Source: Rubripirellula reticaptiva
GTDB lineage: Bacteria; Planctomycetota; Planctomycetia; Pirellulales; Pirellulaceae
DNA: 64,000 nt
Assembly (NCBI RefSeq): GCF_007860175.1
Contig: NZ_SJPX01000001.1
Span: 1,116,001-1,180,000, forward strand
Direction: 5' to 3'
Made by a program: the position numbers and the translations under genes. Shown here in pieces: positions 17,208 through 25,302 of this stretch. Positions within the stretch are counted from its first letter, which is position 1, and the number at the start of each line of letters is the position of its first letter. The notes under the pieces were generated by a model, which worked only from the letters and a program-made list of their open reading frames with translations, was not told the DNA's origin and ran no database searches.

Positions 17208-18343
17208 CGGTTGCGTTGGAAGTTCTGTTGAGTTTCCAAGATTGCTCGTTCCAGTGGATCGAGTGCGGATTCAAGGTTGTCTTCCTCGGCCAAAATCGGA
17301 GCCACGGCGGCGGCATTGCCTTGGTTCCTTGCGGCTCGGTAAACATCAATGCTGCCAGGCTGCAACTGGTCGCCCGGCGGTAACGGAAATCTGCCAATGC
17401 TTTTGCCGTGGAAGTTGATATCTTCGATCGGGTTGTCGCCGGCACCCGCGGTTCGGTCGATCGCAACCGATTGAATCTTCCATTCGTGAACGACGATCTC
17501 ATACCGCACCGTCGCCGGAACGTCGTTGACGATTTCGCGAGTCTGTGAATCGCCCAGCGGTGTGATGACGCGAAAGTTTTGGATCTGGCGAGCTCCTGCT
17601 TCGCGTTCCAACATGACATCGGCCGAACTGCCCGGGGCGATTCGCAGGGACTGTGTCTTGGCAGGCGTCTTCAAGTCAACGACGCCGACTTGAATTTCGC
17701 GTGGTCCACCGTTTCGCAATTGCACGCGGACCGGTTCAAGAGGCGGATTGGGAATGGTCTGCGAATCGATCAACACCGATTGAGGCAGCGGCGGACCGAT
17801 CGGGCCGATGCCGCCAAACCCTGGCAGCGGCGATGCGCCAAACACTTGCGGTGGAATACCAAAGCCGGGCGCAGTAATGAACGGACCGGGCAAACCAGGC
17901 GAAACGTAGCCTGGACCTAGATAGCCTGGACCCACGTAGCCTGGCCCTAAATACCCGGGCCCTAAATACCCGGGCACGTGAAGCGGCACTGGGACCGAAT
18001 GTCGGTCACCAAGCGGTCGCACCAGTCGCCGGGTCAATCGGTAGGAGGGATTGAAGTCATCCAGGTCTGCGGTTTCCATTTGCCCTCGTCCACTTCGAGG
18101 AAAACGCAGGATGCGGTTGAGTTCAAAATTGAAGTAACCTGCAAAACGCCCATCGATCGAGTCGTATCGAGGTTCACGGCTAAAGAAGAGCCGGGCACCG
18201 AGACCTTCGTACATGACCAATCGGCCTGGGCGAATTTCAACCCGAGCCACAACGACGCCGCTCGGTTCAAACATCTCAAAGTTCTGAGCGGCCGCCGTCA
18301 AAGTCAGGCCAACAAAAATGACCATCGACAATAGGGATCTCAT
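17204..18343 (-). CDS. Secreted protein with a tandem PGYLG pentapeptide repeat, last gene of the kinase operon
   Basis: Protein of 379 residues from ATG 18343, which gives a clean signal peptide (MRSLLSMVIFVGLTLTAAAQ). An in-frame ATG at 18388 adds 15 unneeded residues. Residues about 120-160 carry at least five PGY(L/V)G units and a Pro/Gly-rich tail, encoded by a 15-bp tandem repeat at 17906-17977. The C-terminal half (from about 190) has beta-rich segments such as VRVQLRNGGPREIQVGVVDL and VRYEIVVHEWKIQSV. No known family is evident. It starts 62 bases after the membrane-protein gene and probably belongs to the same transcript. The stop overlaps the convergent gene's stop by 3 bases, so no terminator separates them. 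Confidence 0.72.
   Translation of the reverse strand: MRSLLSMVIFVGLTLTAAAQNFEMFEPSGVVVARVEIRPGRLVMYEGLGARLFFSREPRYDSIDGRFAGYFNFELNRILRFPRSGRGQMETADLDDFNPSYRLTRRLVRPLGDRHSVPVPLHVPGYLGPGYLGPGYVGPGYLGPGYVSPGLPGPFITAPGFGIPPQVFGASPLPGFGGIGPIGPPLPQSVLIDSQTIPNPPLEPVRVQLRNGGPREIQVGVVDLKTPAKTQSLRIAPGSSADVMLEREAGARQIQNFRVITPLGDSQTREIVNDVPATVRYEIVVHEWKIQSVAIDRTAGAGDNPIEDINFHGKSIGRFPLPPGDQLQPGSIDVYRAARNQGNAAAVAPILAEEDNLESALDPLERAILETQQNFQRNR
17906..17977 (-). repeat. 15-bp tandem repeat encoding PGYLG/PGYVG
   Basis: About five consecutive 15-bp units (for example TAGCCTGGACCTAGA on the plus strand) differ at a few positions. They are in frame with the minus-strand gene and give a Pro-Gly-Tyr-Leu/Val-Gly array. 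Confidence 0.85.
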
Positions 18344-18404
18344 GGCAAGCCTCTGCTTCAGAGTGCGAAAAAATTTATTGTAACGCAACCGAAGACACTG
18401 AAAC

Positions 18405-19043
18405 TTACGACGCTGGGAAGCGACGGCTGACGATTCCCAACAACCCGCTGGTACATATCAACAACACCAAGCCGACCGTAGTGAGACCGCCGAGTGCTTT
18501 TAGCCGATCGCCGACTTCGATGTTCTTCCAGGCAACGCGAATTTCGTCGCGTTTCTTGCTGTCAAAGTGCAACTCGACTGCAGACTCGTAACGCGTGGAG
18601 TCGCCTTGGACGACTTGGCCGGTGTAACGTTTGGAAATCAAGTCGTTCTCGATTTCCTCGTCTGACGGCGAATAGAAATCGAATTCACCGCCTGCATCGA
18701 CCATTTGAGAGACATACGTCGCAATCGCTGCACGCTGCATCCATTGCAATTCTTCCAGCGATTGTTCTGCTGAATCGCAAGGCAGCGAAACGATCACAAT
18801 TTTGTGATCAACGCCGCGAACCGATGGCTCTTCATCGAGCGACTTGTTTTCAACAAGCCACTGGGGTCGATCGTCAGGGTATTCAATATGGTCCAGCGGC
18901 GCGACCGACAATTGAGCCGGTTCTGGCTTCGATCCGGTCGTGCTGGATTCTTCAGCCGACCAAGCGGATGTTACCATCACCAAGACTAACCATGCTGTGC
19001 CACCCATGATCATGGACGGGCGATAAGAGACGACTTGGTTCAT
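18405..19043 (-). CDS. Single-pass envelope protein of unknown function, translationally coupled to the kinase
   Basis: Protein of 212 residues. An N-terminal hydrophobic segment (IMGGTAWLVLVMVTSAWSA) looks like a signal peptide, and a C-terminal helix (LTTVGLVLLICTSGLLGIV) is followed by a short basic tail, so the bulk should be periplasmic with a C-terminal anchor. The soluble part contains IVIVSLPCDSAEQSLEELQW and an acidic stretch (PSDEEIENDLIS). No family is recognised. Its ATG overlaps the kinase stop as ATGA, which argues for translational coupling and a shared process with the kinase. Confidence 0.75.
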   Translation of the reverse strand: MNQVVSYRPSMIMGGTAWLVLVMVTSAWSAEESSTTGSKPEPAQLSVAPLDHIEYPDDRPQWLVENKSLDEEPSVRGVDHKIVIVSLPCDSAEQSLEELQWMQRAAIATYVSQMVDAGGEFDFYSPSDEEIENDLISKRYTGQVVQGDSTRYESAVELHFDSKKRDEIRVAWKNIEVGDRLKALGGLTTVGLVLLICTSGLLGIVSRRFPAS

Positions 19044-21385
19044 GCCATGCTCCTTGATCGAGTCGTTGGGGATGGGGTTTGGTTGGGAAGTGACTGGGTA
19101 GCTGCGAGAATCGAGTCGCCTTTACGTTGGCTGACCCACGGTGCCGCCATTTGGACGGTGATCGCAATGCCGCCAGCAATCAACATGCCTGTTGGTTGAG
19201 GAATCGGCAGCACTTGGTGCACGCCCCATTCGACCACCACCGCGACGGCGACCGCCCACGGGCTTAGCCGGGTTCGACGTAGTGGGTCGACGGGTTTCCA
19301 CCATCGAAGAGCTGCAAATAACAACGCAAAGTGCGCCATCATCGCAGATGCCATCGGCACGCCATCAGGCGTATACAACGCTTGCGGCAGCGCCGATGCA
19401 TCAATGTCACGAAGCAGCCCATGATCGACCGGCAGCTTCAAAAATTCTTGCATCGCAAAGGCAACTGTACCGACTCCCAGACCGATGCCCGCCAATACCA
19501 AACGGCGTGGCAGGCCTTCGCCGTCTTCACGCTCCCATAGTTTTCCCATTCCCAAGATGCCCATCGATGACATCATCACCACCATCGCCATCCATCCGTA
19601 CGGTGCAATGTTCATGGCGGTGACGGGGCCGCTGTGCAGTCCCACCACGCCGGCAGTCACGCTTAGACCGATGACGGTTAGGATCGCTGCGATCCATGAA
19701 GTGTTCAGTTCGGCGACACGGTGTACCGAGTGTTTCGCACGCAGTCCGCTTCGCATATGTTCGCGCCATTGCGACCGCGTCATGGGACGAGCCGCCGCAC
19801 CGTTGGTTGTCGCCAATCGCTGGGCCTGCGCAAAGCTTGGTTGTTGGTGAACGTGCAGCACCATTTGCCTGACGATGTAGTACGGCACATAAAACACCGC
19901 GATAACCGACAGTAACGGCAACAGCCAATGTGTGTTGATCAGCAACACAAACCCGGCCACCAACATCAACACCGCTTTCGATACCGGCGATCGATCCAGC
20001 GTGCGCCACCATAAATTCAGGTCGTGAAGACTGAGCTGGAGAGCGCGAGCGAACGGTTCGGCACTTGTGGACGGTTCAACAACTGTTGCCATCACGGGCG
20101 CATCGTCATCAGTCTCGTCGACAACTTTGTCTGTCGAAACCATTGTCGCCTGAACGGGCACGGCGGTTTGATGGGTTGCTGTGGCGTGTGCAAGTCCTAG
20201 TGATTCCAACATTTCCGGGATCGTGTGAAAACGTTTCGCAGGATCTTTTTCTAAACACGTTGCGATCGTTGACCGATAGGGTTCAGCGATGTCCGAAACA
20301 TCGGGCAACGACGTCATGTGTTTGACGATGATTTCTTGGCAGCTCTCGCCATCGAACGGCACTTGGCCGGTCAACAATTCGTAAAGCACGATGCCCATCG
20401 CATAAATGTCGATTTCGCGACCATACTGGCCACGACCAATTTCCGGCGCCATGTAGTGAAACGTGCCAACGCTTTCGGTATGTCCGCCACGATGAGACGT
20501 CGAAATGAATTTGCTTAAACCGTAGTCGCCGACTTTGACGATTCCCATGTCGTCGAACACGTTGCCCGGTTTTAGATCTCGGTGAACCAAACCAGCCGAA
20601 TGCAGATGGTGAACACCGGCGGCGATGCCCGTGAACCAGCGATCGACTTCTGGTTTGGACAGGCCCTCCGGTGAATCGTCTAGCACTTCGCGGAGGTTAG
20701 GTCCGGCAACGTATTCCATCACGACCCACCACTGGTTTTGGTCGTCGGGACAGACGTCGTACAGAGCAACCAGATTCGGGTGCTTCAGGTTCAAACAATG
20801 CGAAACGCCGCGCAGTTCGATTTCCAGATTCCGCTGGATCCGTTTCAACGCCACCTCTTTGCCCGCATCTGTGACGGCAAAATACACTTCGCCAAATCCA
20901 CCCATGCCGATACCACGACGAATCGTGGTTCGGGGAAGCGGACTCGATCCGGGCGAATAAGTGAATTTCATCGGTGATGAAGTCGAATGCGGTGAAAAGT
21001 GTGGCTCGGACACATGAGTCTCTGCCAACCAAGCTGAATCGGAAGCGTTTTCAAGCTCGAGGCCATCGGAACTTGAATCCGGATCAAGGATCACAGCGAT
21101 TGGAGTTGCCATTGCCGTTGCCGTGCCGAATTCAGACTCTTTGCTCGAGCCGATCCTTAGTTTATCGAAAAGACGTGACATGACGCGTTTTTTCCGTGAA
21201 TAAGAATCGGAACTTAAATTCCAGCGGTCCGCGACCAGCGACGCTTTGGCGGCATAATCACAGGCCAAAGCCGCGTCACGACGGGGCGCAAAAAATAAAT
21301 CTTTCCAACCTTTGGGGTGGCTAGGCGGGTCAATCGCCTTGCTAGCGTCCGAGCTACTCAAGGTGTGGTCAGGAGACTGATTCAT
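19040..21385 (-). CDS. Ser/Thr protein kinase with a polytopic C-terminal membrane domain
   Basis: Protein of 781 residues. Residues 1-145 are low in recognisable motifs and partly Ser-rich. The kinase domain (about 153-400) has a Gly-loop GIGMGGFGEVYF, Lys181 in VALKR, catalytic HRDLKPGN (Asp270), and the metal-binding loop GDYG at 286-289 in place of GDFG. It also has APE at 313-315 and a complete C-lobe (IYAMGIVLYELLTGQVPF). All key residues are present, so it should be active. From about 465 on, seven or eight hydrophobic helices follow, unlike the single helix plus sensor domain of PknB. The first ATG overlaps the FHA gene stop, and the stop overlaps the next start (both ATGA). Confidence 0.93.
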   Translation of the reverse strand: MNQSPDHTLSSSDASKAIDPPSHPKGWKDLFFAPRRDAALACDYAAKASLVADRWNLSSDSYSRKKRVMSRLFDKLRIGSSKESEFGTATAMATPIAVILDPDSSSDGLELENASDSAWLAETHVSEPHFSPHSTSSPMKFTYSPGSSPLPRTTIRRGIGMGGFGEVYFAVTDAGKEVALKRIQRNLEIELRGVSHCLNLKHPNLVALYDVCPDDQNQWWVVMEYVAGPNLREVLDDSPEGLSKPEVDRWFTGIAAGVHHLHSAGLVHRDLKPGNVFDDMGIVKVGDYGLSKFISTSHRGGHTESVGTFHYMAPEIGRGQYGREIDIYAMGIVLYELLTGQVPFDGESCQEIIVKHMTSLPDVSDIAEPYRSTIATCLEKDPAKRFHTIPEMLESLGLAHATATHQTAVPVQATMVSTDKVVDETDDDAPVMATVVEPSTSAEPFARALQLSLHDLNLWWRTLDRSPVSKAVLMLVAGFVLLINTHWLLPLLSVIAVFYVPYYIVRQMVLHVHQQPSFAQAQRLATTNGAAARPMTRSQWREHMRSGLRAKHSVHRVAELNTSWIAAILTVIGLSVTAGVVGLHSGPVTAMNIAPYGWMAMVVMMSSMGILGMGKLWEREDGEGLPRRLVLAGIGLGVGTVAFAMQEFLKLPVDHGLLRDIDASALPQALYTPDGVPMASAMMAHFALLFAALRWWKPVDPLRRTRLSPWAVAVAVVVEWGVHQVLPIPQPTGMLIAGGIAITVQMAAPWVSQRKGDSILAATQSLPNQTPSPTTRSRSMA

Positions 21386-21999
21386 GCCGGCTCCAATGTC
21401 ATGGTGATTGGTCCCAGCGTTACGGGCCGCCCGCAGACGAGCTCCTGGAACTGTCCGTCTAAACCTAACTTGACCGACCAGCCCGCCAAGGAATCTGCTC
21501 GCGAGCCCTTTGGGCGGTGAACCAAGATGGCAACGTCTGTCGCATCACGATGCCGCAAATGGCAATCTCGGCCCGCACCAATGAGCACGGTTTTGTCCAC
21601 CAGCACGATGCCATCAACGTGATGATCGAAACGGTGAGGCGGCGAAACGGTTAAGACGGCCGTTGATGACAGCGGGCTTCGCTTTTCAAGCTTCATGTTC
21701 GCCGACCCGACGATGTCCAGCGATTGCCCATCTCGGATTAGGGCTGGCTTTGCACTATCCGAATCGACTGGGGTACCCGGAACAGAAGAGTTCATGGGAT
21801 TCCAGAAGTAGTCGCCCTCAACTCGCTTGATTGATCCGGCCCGGCGTGGCCAGTCGGCTTGCACAACGATGTCGGCATCGGATCGGCCGACCGAGAGTTT
21901 GTCGCCCAATAACAACAAAAAACCGCCGCAACCGTCGATCCACAAACGCCACCCGGTGGCGTTAGCTTCATCATTCGTTGCGGCGGTGAGTGGGAACAC
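21382..21999 (-). CDS. Tandem FHA-like domain protein, partner of the Ser/Thr kinase
   Basis: Protein of 205 residues made of two similar beta-rich halves. The first has LSVGRSDADIVVQADW, which matches the FHA core Gly-Arg-Ser motif. The second has VLIGAGRDCHLRHRD, matching the same position in a more divergent form. FHA domains bind phosphothreonine peptides and often recruit kinase substrates. The conserved Asn-His parts of the FHA signature are not clear in either half, so phosphopeptide binding is inferred. The gene precedes the kinase with an ATGA overlap, and follows the coiled-coil gene by 35 bases. Confidence 0.72.
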   Translation of the reverse strand: MFPLTAATNDEANATGWRLWIDGCGGFLLLLGDKLSVGRSDADIVVQADWPRRAGSIKRVEGDYFWNPMNSSVPGTPVDSDSAKPALIRDGQSLDIVGSANMKLEKRSPLSSTAVLTVSPPHRFDHHVDGIVLVDKTVLIGAGRDCHLRHRDATDVAILVHRPKGSRADSLAGWSVKLGLDGQFQELVCGRPVTLGPITMTLEPA

Positions 22000-22034
22000 G
22001 ATGCGAGTTTCTCGTCGTTAGGTCATGCGAAGAT

Positions 22035-22844
22035 CTAGTTCAGTTGAATCGAGACCAAAGCGGCGGCATCATCACTTCGAGGAGTGCTGAAGTACGTCGA
22101 GATTTGGTCCAACAGTTCTTCTTCGCTTGGTTGATCCAAGTCGATTTCGCCGAAGTATTCGGTGTCGACATGCATCGTTTCTTCTTCGACGTCGATCCGA
22201 GTCGCGATCTCGTCAAGCAGTTCACGAGTGTGCGAAAGCTGGCTGTCGTCCAAGTTCAACTGGCTGCTGGTTTGTGCCACTCGCAGAGCACCCAAGCGAG
22301 CTTGCAGATTTTCGACTTCGACTTCCAATTGACGTTTCGCACCCATCATCGCATCCATTCGTTCGTGTGCCGCATGCAACGAGCCCTGACGCGCTGAAAG
22401 CATTTGCTCCAGCTTGTCGGCTGTTGCTTGACGTGTCTTGAAGCGTTTGAAGCGGTTGCCCAAATCCGTTTTGACTTGCGTCAGCGTGTAAGTGCGACCG
22501 GCATACGTGTAAACGGTGTTGTCGTTTTGCAGGTCTTGGCTCAATCGCTCGATGTCGGATTGGCCTTTCGCCAAGCCTTCGCGAGTGTTGGTCAGTTGAC
22601 CTTCCAATTTCGCAACTTGGATCTTTTCCAACGCGATTCGTTTTGCGTTGTCTTTGATCTCGGGTTCCAAGTCGGCAATCATTTGCCGGGCTCGTTTAAG
22701 TTCCCATTCCAGCGGTACCGAGTCGTTGGCGGAACTACGTAGCCAGTCCACACCACAGCGTGCGTAACTCAGCAGTGGCGTTCCAAGCGACACGCTTGAG
22801 AGCAGCGCCAAGACTCCGCCGGTAAGAATCATCTTTTTGATCAT
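22035..22844 (-). CDS. Exported coiled-coil protein, first gene of the kinase operon
   Basis: Protein of 269 residues from ATG 22844, chosen because a strong GGAGGGGAG ribosome-binding site sits 6 bases upstream. The N-terminus (MILTGGVLALLSSVSLG) is a signal peptide or anchor. Residues about 30-210 form long heptad-like coiled coils (WELKRARQMIADLEPEIKD, MLSARQGSLHAAHERMDAMM). A short middle segment (TVYTYAGRTYTLTQVKTDLG) breaks the coil. The size and coil pattern recall PspA-like or envelope spacer proteins, but the signal sequence argues against cytoplasmic PspA. The family is not identified. It lies 35 bases before the FHA gene. Confidence 0.75.
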   Translation of the reverse strand: MIKKMILTGGVLALLSSVSLGTPLLSYARCGVDWLRSSANDSVPLEWELKRARQMIADLEPEIKDNAKRIALEKIQVAKLEGQLTNTREGLAKGQSDIERLSQDLQNDNTVYTYAGRTYTLTQVKTDLGNRFKRFKTRQATADKLEQMLSARQGSLHAAHERMDAMMGAKRQLEVEVENLQARLGALRVAQTSSQLNLDDSQLSHTRELLDEIATRIDVEEETMHVDTEYFGEIDLDQPSEEELLDQISTYFSTPRSDDAAALVSIQLN

Positions 22845-23462
22845 GGGTCTCCCCTCCGAAAGGAAATGCGAAATTGAATGTGGCATCGAGGTCGTCGGTT
22901 GTGGTTGCCATCGATTGACACCAAACGTTACAAACCATCATTCGCACGGCCTTTCCGATTCTTGGGATCGATCCTGAAAAATTTCTTGACGAGGGCAGAT
23001 AATGCTCCAAACAGTCATGTTTCCTCACTCGATGACCGAAAAGTTGCCGCAATCGTTTTTCGCTTCGCTGAAAAGACGAGTTTCACGACAATGGGAGAAT
23101 TTCCAACAACAACTTGACTTTTAAGGCATAGAATTACACTGAAGTGGCAGGCTGACCGATAAAGCAACAGTCAGTGCCTGTCGTGTTGGCATTTCGCGAC
23201 ACTTGTGTATCCGAAACGCAACATGAAAGGGCGAAAAAACAACCTTTTCTTGTCTGTTTAAAACCTTTTCAGGAAACGACTTAGAGCAAGTGGTGCTGAT
23301 TCTTTGAAATGTTCGGCATACTGCTTGCTGTGAACCTAGAGTACCGAGTGTGGCTCTCTTCTGAAGACCCACTCAGTACGAGCCAAAACTCGATACCAAC
23401 GCACGGGTCTGGTTTGTTTCATCACTAGCGGGTTGACCGCCCAAACAACGGAGCTTTCTCCG
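22845..23462. other. Large intergenic region with no recognised gene
   Basis: Some 600 bases between divergent genes, more AT-rich than the flanks around 23110-23280. It should contain the promoter of the kinase operon. No tRNA, hairpin terminator or coding frame with a ribosome-binding site was seen, though a small RNA cannot be excluded. Confidence 0.45.
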
Positions 23463-23660
23463 ATGACAACATCAAGCGATAACAAAACTCCATCCGCTCC
23501 CGGGCCGACCGGCGATCACTGGAATGAACTGACGGCAACTTTGTCGCCCGATTCGAAAGAGACGTTTGCCCAATGGTTGAGCAACGACCTGGAAAGGCTG
23601 ACCGACGAGTTGGCTGACTTTTCGTCGCCACGTTCGATCAGGAAGGGGCTCAGCCGATAG
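23463..23660 (+). CDS. Small acidic protein of unknown function
   Basis: 65 residues from ATG 23463, which has GGAG 9 bases upstream. The sequence is hydrophilic with a disordered N-terminus (TTSSDNKTPSAPGP) and a short amphipathic helix (SKETFAQWLSNDLERLTDEL) in the second half. No family is recognised. A hairpin-like CAGCCGATAGGCTG spans the stop codon, and a 14-bp direct repeat (GGGTTCAAGCGACC, twice) follows. Confidence 0.55.
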   Translation: MTTSSDNKTPSAPGPTGDHWNELTATLSPDSKETFAQWLSNDLERLTDELADFSSPRSIRKGLSR

Positions 23661-23718
23661 GCTGCGTCCGGGTTCAAGCGACCGGGTTCAAGCGACCGGG
23701 TTTTCGTATGAACGGGTT

Positions 23719-25185
23719 TCAAATGCCCGCTTTCGATTGGGCGCAAAGCTCGGCTAGTTTGGGCAGGATGTCTTCATAAGCTGGGGCGTCAGCAACATTA
23801 CAGGTTGCGCCCGGATCGTTTTCAAAATCGATCAGTTCGATCGCATCTAGCTTCTCTGTTTTGACTGACCGCCACTCGGTATATCGAAATCGGTCGGTGC
23901 GGATGCTGGTTCCCCGCATCTGGTCGCCGCCCGGTTTCTTTTTGAGGTACTGGCTGAATGCGGCCTCCTTGATTCGCGTCGAAGTATCCGCCAGGATTGG
24001 CGCCAAGCTCTTGCCTTGGCAGTGATCTGGGACTTCCAATCCAGTCATCTCACAGAGTGTCGGAAAGACGTCAACGAACTCGGTCATCGATAGGCTTGAT
24101 CGATTCGGCTCGACGCCCGGCGCCGAAATGATCAAAGGAACGCGAGTGGCGATTTCATAGTTGGTGTGTTTGCACCAGACGCCAAAGTCGCCGACGTACC
24201 AACCGTGGTCGCCCCATAGGATCACAATCGTTTTGTCTCGTTGTCCCGATCGATCCAGTGCATCAAGAAGTTTCCCGACCTGTGCATCAGTGAAGCTGGT
24301 CGCGGCGCGGTAGCCGTGGATCAGTTCGCGAGTCTTATCGTCGTCAAGGTATTTCACGTTGCGAGGGATGTCAGGATAGTTTTTCAGTTCGCCCCAACTC
24401 GAATTGGCGTAGGCAACGCCGTTGATGACATCTTCGCGAGCGGGAATTTCGATCGATGCCCGGTCATAAAGGTCCCAGTACTTTCCTGGTGCATTGAACG
24501 GTAGGTGAGGCTTTAAAAAACCGACAGCAAAGAAGAACGGTTTGTCGTGGTCCGCGAAACGTTCGATGATTTTGACAGCCCGATCGGCGTTGTGGCCGTC
24601 GGTGTACATATCGTCGGAAACATTGCCACCGTTCTCGTTCGATGGGCCGTTCTTCGTTGACGGGTCGTCTCGCTTTCTGGTTTTGGCACCGCCGATTGGT
24701 TTCCGATTCACATAAGACTGGCCCTTCCCCGGTTGCGAAGGCGCCCAGTCGCTCGCTTTCAATGTCCATGACGGAGCGTCGTCAGATGGGCTGTGGTAGA
24801 CCTTGCCCAGGAAGGTGGTCTCGTACCCGCTTTGTTTGAAGTGCTGAGGCAACGTCAGCACATCGGGCATTTTTGAACGCAGCAGCGTGCTGAAGTTCCA
24901 GCATCCGGTCGTTTCGGGACGGCATCCGCTCAGCAAGCTTGCTCGCGATGCACCGCAAACGGCGACCTGGCAATAGGCTCGGTCGAATCGAACACCCTGG
25001 CGTGCGAGACGATCGATGTTGGGACTGTGAATGGACGAGGCACCGTAACAGGCAAGCTCGGGACGTAAGTCATCAACGGCGATCATTAATACGTTCAAGC
25101 CGTTACCGGCGCTTGCCGTGACGGCAACCAACACAAGGGAAAGCAGTGAAATGCTTTTCGCAATTCGGTTTGGGTGAGGTTTCAT
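23719..25185 (-). CDS. Secreted formylglycine-dependent sulfatase (iduronate-2-sulfatase-like)
   Basis: Protein of 488 residues from ATG 25185, which gives a signal peptide (SISLLSLVLVAVTASAG). The N-terminal metal site is visible as AVDDLRPELACYG (Asp38, Asp39). The active-site motif CGASRAS has Cys77, which must be converted to formylglycine (C-x-A-x-R form, used by many planctomycete sulfatases). KPFFFAVGFLKPHLPFNAP and ILWGDHGW are standard sulfatase blocks; the latter carries metal-binding Asp and His. The overall pattern is closest to iduronate-2-sulfatases (family S1_7 type). It likely removes sulfate from algal or animal polysaccharides. A hairpin at 25227 separates it from the AIM24 gene upstream. 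Confidence 0.93.
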   Translation of the reverse strand: MKPHPNRIAKSISLLSLVLVAVTASAGNGLNVLMIAVDDLRPELACYGASSIHSPNIDRLARQGVRFDRAYCQVAVCGASRASLLSGCRPETTGCWNFSTLLRSKMPDVLTLPQHFKQSGYETTFLGKVYHSPSDDAPSWTLKASDWAPSQPGKGQSYVNRKPIGGAKTRKRDDPSTKNGPSNENGGNVSDDMYTDGHNADRAVKIIERFADHDKPFFFAVGFLKPHLPFNAPGKYWDLYDRASIEIPAREDVINGVAYANSSWGELKNYPDIPRNVKYLDDDKTRELIHGYRAATSFTDAQVGKLLDALDRSGQRDKTIVILWGDHGWYVGDFGVWCKHTNYEIATRVPLIISAPGVEPNRSSLSMTEFVDVFPTLCEMTGLEVPDHCQGKSLAPILADTSTRIKEAAFSQYLKKKPGGDQMRGTSIRTDRFRYTEWRSVKTEKLDAIELIDFENDPGATCNVADAPAYEDILPKLAELCAQSKAGI

Positions 25186-25226
25186 GGCAACGATCATGGT
25201 CGGAAGAGTTTGGGAGTGGGGGCGAT

Positions 25227-25250
25227 GTCGAGATGATAATTCATCTCGAC
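25227..25250. other. 10-bp perfect hairpin between AIM24 and sulfatase genes
   Basis: GTCGAGATGA and its complement flank TAAT. No T run follows on either strand. It may stabilise the AIM24 mRNA end or attenuate read-through into the sulfatase gene. Confidence 0.5.
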
Positions 25251-25302
25251 TACCGCCGCGCTACCAAGCCATCACCGCAGATCGTTACCCCGCACCATCA
25301 GC

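Noticed and set aside
17906-17977. Possible CRISPR-like array
   Set aside because: The units are contiguous, in frame, 15 bp long and without spacers, so this is a protein-coding minisatellite. The arrays at 30906 and 51808 are the same type.
22845-23462. Possible tRNA or small RNA gene
   Set aside because: No cloverleaf, no T-loop GTTCGA-type block and no terminator were found; only the length of the gap is suggestive.
23661-23720. 14-bp direct repeat after the small acidic protein
   Set aside because: Only two copies, with no T run or hairpin, so there is no basis for calling a regulatory element.
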